From: Halarchaeum grantii
Lineage (GTDB): Archaea; Halobacteriota; Halobacteria; Halobacteriales; Halobacteriaceae
Direction: 5' to 3'
Length of the DNA: 64,000 nt
NCBI RefSeq assembly: GCF_014647455.2
Contig: NZ_BMPF01000003.1
Span: 62,001-126,000 of the forward strand
A program made the position numbers and the translations under genes. A model generated the notes under the pieces. It did not search any database and was not told where the DNA came from. It saw only the letters and a list, made by a program, of their open reading frames with translations. Each line of letters begins with the position of its first letter. Positions within the stretch are counted from its first letter, which is position 1. Positions 60,094 to 64,000 of this stretch are shown here, piece after piece.

Positions 60094-61131
60094 CTATCCG
60101 GCGTCCGCGAGGCGCTCGCCGACCTCGAGGCCGGAGCGGAGCGCGACGTGGACGCGCGCCGCCCCGCCCACCCAGTCACCGACCGGGTAGAGGCCCTCGG
60201 CCTCGGCTCGACGGCGGACGTCGGCGTCGAGGCCGGCGTCCGGGAGCGCGTAGCGCCATCCCTGATGGTCCGTCCAGTCCGGGTCGCGCAGGCGCTCGTC
60301 GTCGAGGAGGTCGGCGGCGACGCCCGCGAGCGCCGCGACGTTCGCGTCCGGGTCGGCGTCGTAGTGCGCGCGCGACCACTCGTCGTTCGCCTGCACGACG
60401 AGAAGCGACTCCCCGTCGGGAACGTGCCCGGGCTTGCACGCCTCGCGCGCCACCCACCCCACCTCGTGGTCCCGCTCCGGGTTCACGAGCGCGTAGTACG
60501 GCTTCGAGAGCGCGAACGGGTAGTGAAGGACCGCCGTCCAGATGGTGCGATACGGGACGGCCGCGGCCGCGTCCCGGAGCGCCCCGCGCACCGGCGCGTC
60601 CCAGTCGGCGTCGGCGAGCAACTCGGCGCTCTGCGGCGCCGGCGGGTTCAGTACGACGGCGTCGAACGGCCCGTGCGACGCGCCGTCGGCGTCGACGAGC
60701 GTCCACGACTCCCCCCGCTTCCGTATCGTCTCGACGCGCGTCTCGCGTTCGACCGTCGCGTCCGTCTCCGCGAAGAGGCGTTTCGCCAACTGGGTGATCC
60801 CCCGTCGATACGTCCACTTCGGGCCGTCCGGCGGGCGGCCCTCGCTCACCGCCCCCGCTCCGTCGAACGTGTAGATGGGGTCGGTGACGTCCACGAGGCC
60901 GTCCGCGTCGAGGTCCTCCGTGAGCAGATCGTTCACGCGCTCGTCCTCGCTTCGGACGTAGTTCGCGCCGTAGTCGTACGTACAGCCCTCGCGCCGGCGG
61001 GTGGCCGCGCGCCCGCAGACGCCGCGGGACTTCTCGAGGACCGTCACGTCCGCGTCCGGGCGCCGCTGTGCGAGTTCGTACGCCGCGCCGGCCGCCCCCG
61101 CGCCCGCGCCGACGATGCCGATGTGCGTCAT
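60094..61131 (-). CDS. FAD-dependent amine oxidase-like protein (renalase-like)
   Basis: 345 residues. N-terminal FAD motif IVGAGAGAAGAAYELAQRRPDADVTVLEKSRGVCGRAATRR (outline), a middle part with QLAKRLFAETDATV, and the end GLYPVGDWVGGAARVHVALRSGLEVGERLADAG for the second flavin site. Resembles renalase-type flavoproteins. It may oxidise NAD(P)H-derived or amine substrates; role unknown. Same direction as the photolyase and helicase genes, 66 bases after the photolyase gene. Confidence 0.88.
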   Translation of the reverse strand: MTHIGIVGAGAGAAGAAYELAQRRPDADVTVLEKSRGVCGRAATRRREGCTYDYGANYVRSEDERVNDLLTEDLDADGLVDVTDPIYTFDGAGAVSEGRPPDGPKWTYRRGITQLAKRLFAETDATVERETRVETIRKRGESWTLVDADGASHGPFDAVVLNPPAPQSAELLADADWDAPVRGALRDAAAAVPYRTIWTAVLHYPFALSKPYYALVNPERDHEVGWVAREACKPGHVPDGESLLVVQANDEWSRAHYDADPDANVAALAGVAADLLDDERLRDPDWTDHQGWRYALPDAGLDADVRRRAEAEGLYPVGDWVGGAARVHVALRSGLEVGERLADAG

Positions 61132-61197
61132 ACGCCGCCTTCTCGCGGGTTCGTGAAAGCCCTACTGCCGGCGTCGCCGACGCACGGGCGCGCACCG

Positions 61198-62697
61198 CTA
61201 CACGTCGCCGTCGCGGACGCGTCGGCGCACCTCGGCGGCGCGCTCGCGTATCCCTCCGAGGGCGTCGGCGTCGCGCTTGTCGTCGAGGTGCGCGTAGACG
61301 AGCCCCATCCGGTGGTTCGAGCGGAGCTCGGACTCGTGCTCGGCGAGGAAGTCCCAGTAGAGCGCGTTGAACGGGCAGGCGCCGTCGCCGACGGTCGCGT
61401 CCGGGTCGTACTGACAGCCGGCGCAGTGGTCGCTCATCCGGTCGATGTAGTTCGCGGACGCCGCGTACGGCTTCGTCGCGAAGCGGTCGCCCGCGTACTG
61501 CCCCATCTCGACGGTGTTCGGCGTCGATACCCAGTGATACCCATCTATAAACGCGACGTGGAACCACCGGTTGAGCTCGTGCGGGTCGACGCCGTAGAGT
61601 AAGCCGAAGTTCGAGAGCACCATCAGGCGCTGGATGTGGTGGGCGTACCCCCGCTTTCGGACGCCGTCCACTGCGGCGTCGAGACACGCCATCGCGGTGT
61701 CGCCGTCCCAGTAGACGTCCGGGAGCGGGCGCGTCGCGTCGAGGCGATTCGCCTCGCCGAGGGCGGGCATGCCGCGCCGGTAGACGTGGCGGACGAACTC
61801 GCGCCACCCGATGACCTGCCGGACGAAGCCCTCGACGCTCGCGAGGGGGACGTCGTCGCGGGCCTCGTAGGCGTCGATGGCGGCCTCGACGACCTCGCGG
61901 GGGTGGAGGAGGCCGAGGTTCAGCGCGGGCGAGAGGAGGGCGTGGTCGAGCGCCCACTCGTCGCCGACCATCGCGTCCTCGTACGGGCCGAAGTCGCGGA
62001 GGCGGTGCTCGCAGAAGTCCGCGAGGGCGTCGAGCGCGTCCGAACGCGTCACCGGCCACCCGAACGCCTCGGGGTCGGCCCAGCTCTCCGCGTCGTCCCA
62101 CTCCCGCTGGACCTCCCGCGTCGTCTCGTCCGGCTCGTACCGGGGCACCTCGGGAGGTTCGTAGTCGTCGGGCGGCGTCTCGCGGTTCTCCTCGTCGTAG
62201 TTCCACGCGCCGCCCACCGGGTCGCCGTCGGCCATCAGGTAGCCCGTCTCGCGGCGCATATACCGATAGAAGTCCTCGTGGCGGAGGCGGTTCCCCTCCA
62301 GCCAGCCGTCGAACCCCTCGGGCGTGCAGAGGAACGTCTCGTTCGTGACGACGTCGAGCGTCCCGCCGCGCTCGGTGACGAGGTCGCGCAGGCGCTCGGT
62401 GGCGCCGTGACTCGACGGCCGCATCACCGTGAGCGCGTCGCCCGGGTGGGCGTCGAAGTGCGCGTCGAGGCCGTCGGCGAACGAGTCGACGACGTGGTAG
62501 TCGACGTCGCGGCCCGCCTCCCGTAGCTCGTCGCGGAAGTGGCGCATCGCCGACGAGACGAGGACGCGCTTGTGCGGGTGGTAGGGGTGGCGCGTCGCGA
62601 ACGCGCGCGCCTCGATCATGAGAGCGCGCTCGTCGGGCGCGTCCGCGAGCGGGCCGACCCGGTCGGTGAGCTGGTCGCCGAGGACGAGGACGGTCAC
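61198..62697 (-). CDS. Fe-S cluster photolyase/cryptochrome (PhrB-like)
   Basis: 499 residues, full length. Deoxyribodipyrimidine photolyase-related family. The N-terminal Rossmann domain begins VLVLGDQL; the FAD-binding domain contains GWREFVRHVYRRGMP, DTAMACLDAAVDG and VSTPNTVEMGQ. The four Fe-S cysteines C338, C425, C428 and C441 have spacing (87, 3, 13) like PhrB of Agrobacterium (88, 3, 13), so a [4Fe-4S] (6-4) photolyase-type enzyme is expected. GTG start at 62697. Confidence 0.92.
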   Translation of the reverse strand: MTVLVLGDQLTDRVGPLADAPDERALMIEARAFATRHPYHPHKRVLVSSAMRHFRDELREAGRDVDYHVVDSFADGLDAHFDAHPGDALTVMRPSSHGATERLRDLVTERGGTLDVVTNETFLCTPEGFDGWLEGNRLRHEDFYRYMRRETGYLMADGDPVGGAWNYDEENRETPPDDYEPPEVPRYEPDETTREVQREWDDAESWADPEAFGWPVTRSDALDALADFCEHRLRDFGPYEDAMVGDEWALDHALLSPALNLGLLHPREVVEAAIDAYEARDDVPLASVEGFVRQVIGWREFVRHVYRRGMPALGEANRLDATRPLPDVYWDGDTAMACLDAAVDGVRKRGYAHHIQRLMVLSNFGLLYGVDPHELNRWFHVAFIDGYHWVSTPNTVEMGQYAGDRFATKPYAASANYIDRMSDHCAGCQYDPDATVGDGACPFNALYWDFLAEHESELRSNHRMGLVYAHLDDKRDADALGGIRERAAEVRRRVRDGDV

Positions 62698-62742
62698 GTC
62701 CCCGCCATCGGCGCCGACCGGTATGGTGGTTGCGGCCCGCGC

Positions 62743-64000
62743 TCAGAGCTCGGCGAGCACGTCCTCGAGGAGGCGGCGCGCGACTGCCGTGTTCAGCGGG
62801 TCGTTCTCGTCGCCGCAGTTCGCGTCCATCACGCAGCAGGGACAGCCCCCGACGCCGCAGTCGCAGGCGGCGATGCGCTCGCGCGCCCGCGTGCCGACGG
62901 CGTCGAGTTGCTCGAAGAGGGCCTTCGAGAACCCCACGCCGCCCGCGACGCCGTCGTAGACGAAGAGCGTCGCGCCGCCCGTCTCCGGGTGCTCGCGGAC
63001 GGAGAGTCCACCGAGGTCGTCCGCCGAGAGCTTCAGCTCGAGCGGCGCGAGCGTGATGAGCGCGTGCTCGGCGGCGTGGATGCCGCCCATGTACTCGCGC
63101 TCGGCGTCGCCGGGCGCGAACTCGCGGGCGTCAGCGTCGTCGTCGCTCTCCAGCCAGTCGCCGACGAGGCGGGTCGCGGCGCCGTCCGGGAGCTCGAGCC
63201 AGCAGAGCTGCGTCTGGAGGCTGAGCGGGCCGAGCCCCGTTGGCTGAGGCGGCTCGACGAGGTCGCCGCTCTGGACCTCGCGGCGCGCGTACTCCGCGTG
63301 GTGGACGTCGACGACACCCTCGCCCCAGCAGAGCGCGTACTCGCCCAGACGCCGGCGCTCGCGCTCCTCGAGGTCGTGGATGCGCGTCGTCGAGCGCGTC
63401 TCCGTGTACTCCTCGACGGCCACTTCCGCGACGGTGACGTGCGGGCTCGCGGTGTCCTCCTCGAACGCGGTCACCTCGTAGGTCCGGCCGTCGTGGAGGA
63501 AGAGCGCGCCCTCGTGGTACTCCCGGTAGGCGCGCTCGCGGTCCACCGGCTCGTGGTCGATCTCGCCGTTCGCACAGCGGACGTCGAAGCTGACCTCGGA
63601 GCTGTTGTACATTGAGATGCCGGACTGCGGGCGGGGCGCGCCGTCGTAGCGCACGCCCCGGTCGAGGTCGCCGACGAGGTCGCCGGCGCGCCGCCACATC
63701 TCCACCGCGCGCGCCATGCGGTCGTCGGCCGCGCCCTCGACGGCCGCGCCCCCGAACCACCGCTCGTCCGCGTGCGTCAGCGGAAGCTCGGAGGCCGCAC
63801 AGCGGAGGTGGCGCGCGTACACCGGGTCGTTCGCGAGGTCGACGACGGCGTCCTCGACCGGGTCCGAGAGGAGGTAGTCGGGGGTGTCGACGACGTACTG
63901 GTCGATGGCGTCCGAGCGCGCGACCAGCACGCCGAGCGCGTCGCTCGCGCCGCGCCCCGCGCGCCCGAGCTGCTGCCAGAACGACTGTCTGGTGCCCGGG
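62743..64000 (-). CDS. DEAD/DEAH-box helicase with zinc-binding C-terminal domain (MrfA-like), C-terminal part
   Basis: About 418 residues up to the window edge; the N-terminal helicase core is outside. Motif VI QQLGRAGR is seen near the edge. The C-terminal zinc domain is CDCGVGGCPCCVMDANCG near the end. Upstream, YMGGIHAAEHALI and YDGVAGGVGFSKALFEQ are typical of DUF1998 helicases (MrfA/YprA-like), which act in DNA repair such as mitomycin crosslink removal. The frame is open to the edge, so the gene is a fragment by the window, not broken. It is 45 bases upstream of the photolyase gene. Confidence 0.88.
   Translation of the reverse strand, partial: PGTRQSFWQQLGRAGRGASDALGVLVARSDAIDQYVVDTPDYLLSDPVEDAVVDLANDPVYARHLRCAASELPLTHADERWFGGAAVEGAADDRMARAVEMWRRAGDLVGDLDRGVRYDGAPRPQSGISMYNSSEVSFDVRCANGEIDHEPVDRERAYREYHEGALFLHDGRTYEVTAFEEDTASPHVTVAEVAVEEYTETRSTTRIHDLEERERRRLGEYALCWGEGVVDVHHAEYARREVQSGDLVEPPQPTGLGPLSLQTQLCWLELPDGAATRLVGDWLESDDDADAREFAPGDAEREYMGGIHAAEHALITLAPLELKLSADDLGGLSVREHPETGGATLFVYDGVAGGVGFSKALFEQLDAVGTRARERIAACDCGVGGCPCCVMDANCGDENDPLNTAVARRLLEDVLAEL

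Noticed and set aside
59917-61602. 561-residue plus-strand frame over membrane, flavoprotein and photolyase genes
   Set aside because: Opposes flavin and Fe-S motifs of real genes; low complexity.
60176-62206. 676-residue minus-strand frame
   Set aside because: Other reading frame of the flavoprotein and photolyase genes; Arg/Gly-rich and no family.

Overview
The window comes from a haloarchaeon (class Halobacteria). The DNA is very GC-rich and the proteins are loaded with Asp and Glu. Several genes have a TATA-like box about 25-33 bases before the start codon, as expected for leaderless archaeal transcripts. The gene content also fits: bacterioopsin-activator type regulator Bat, a bacterioruberin carotenoid operon, DpsA, a halocyanin, archaeal RNase J, Tat lipoproteins with an RR motif and lipobox, and several small haloarchaeal families. 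The genus cannot be fixed from sequence reading alone. No rRNA, tRNA, CRISPR array, transposase or replication origin was recognised.

Layout. 0-7 kb: a sugar-uptake locus with an IclR regulator (cut by the window edge), a four-gene CUT1 ABC importer read leftward, and a divergent GH127 beta-L-arabinofuranosidase. 7-8.3 kb: a gene-poor, partly AT-rich gap with paired operator-like inverted repeats. 8.3-22 kb: mixed genes, including an epimerase, a Tat-secreted GH43 arabinanase with three ricin-type repeats, a ZIP-like membrane protein, a histidine kinase, nitroreductase, TetR, Rieske protein, superoxide dismutase, pirin, an IscA/ErpA-type Fe-S carrier and HxlR. 22-29 kb: a LOV-domain Bat regulator followed by crtB, crtD/crtI, lyeJ and cruF, overlapping start to stop, then a CPBP protease. 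29-33.5 kb: a MATE exporter and two MFS transporters. 33.5-35.6 kb: an iron/oxidative-stress block with a 64-residue protein and three tandem Dps paralogues, both sides carrying TTAGG-type operators. 35.6-50.7 kb: an NAD(P)-binding protein, RNase J, GlcG-like protein, aldo/keto reductase, thioredoxin, DUF420, stress proteins, PAC2, paired PH-domain proteins, a lipoprotein, a second histidine kinase, methyltransferase, quinone reductase, HAD phosphatase and esterase. 50.9-54.9 kb: a sugar-acid type catabolic block (enolase-superfamily enzyme, isomerase, Gfo/Idh dehydrogenase, D-2-hydroxyacid dehydrogenase). 54.9-57.3 kb: halocyanin, CtaA, TRAM protein and a small hypothetical. 57.5-59.6 kb: a split YeeE/YedE sulfur transporter plus a metallo-beta-lactamase/rhodanese fusion. 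60-64 kb: a renalase-like amine oxidase, an Fe-S photolyase and the C-terminal part of an MrfA-like DNA helicase.

How it fits together. The secreted GH43 enzyme could cut arabinan outside the cell, the ABC importer could bring in arabino-oligosaccharides, and GH127 could release arabinose inside; the 51-55 kb block may handle a sugar acid. This chain is inferred from families and proximity. The Bat-carotenoid block looks like light- or redox-controlled pigment synthesis. The Dps block looks like iron-controlled protection, with two paralogues that have lost ferroxidase ligands.
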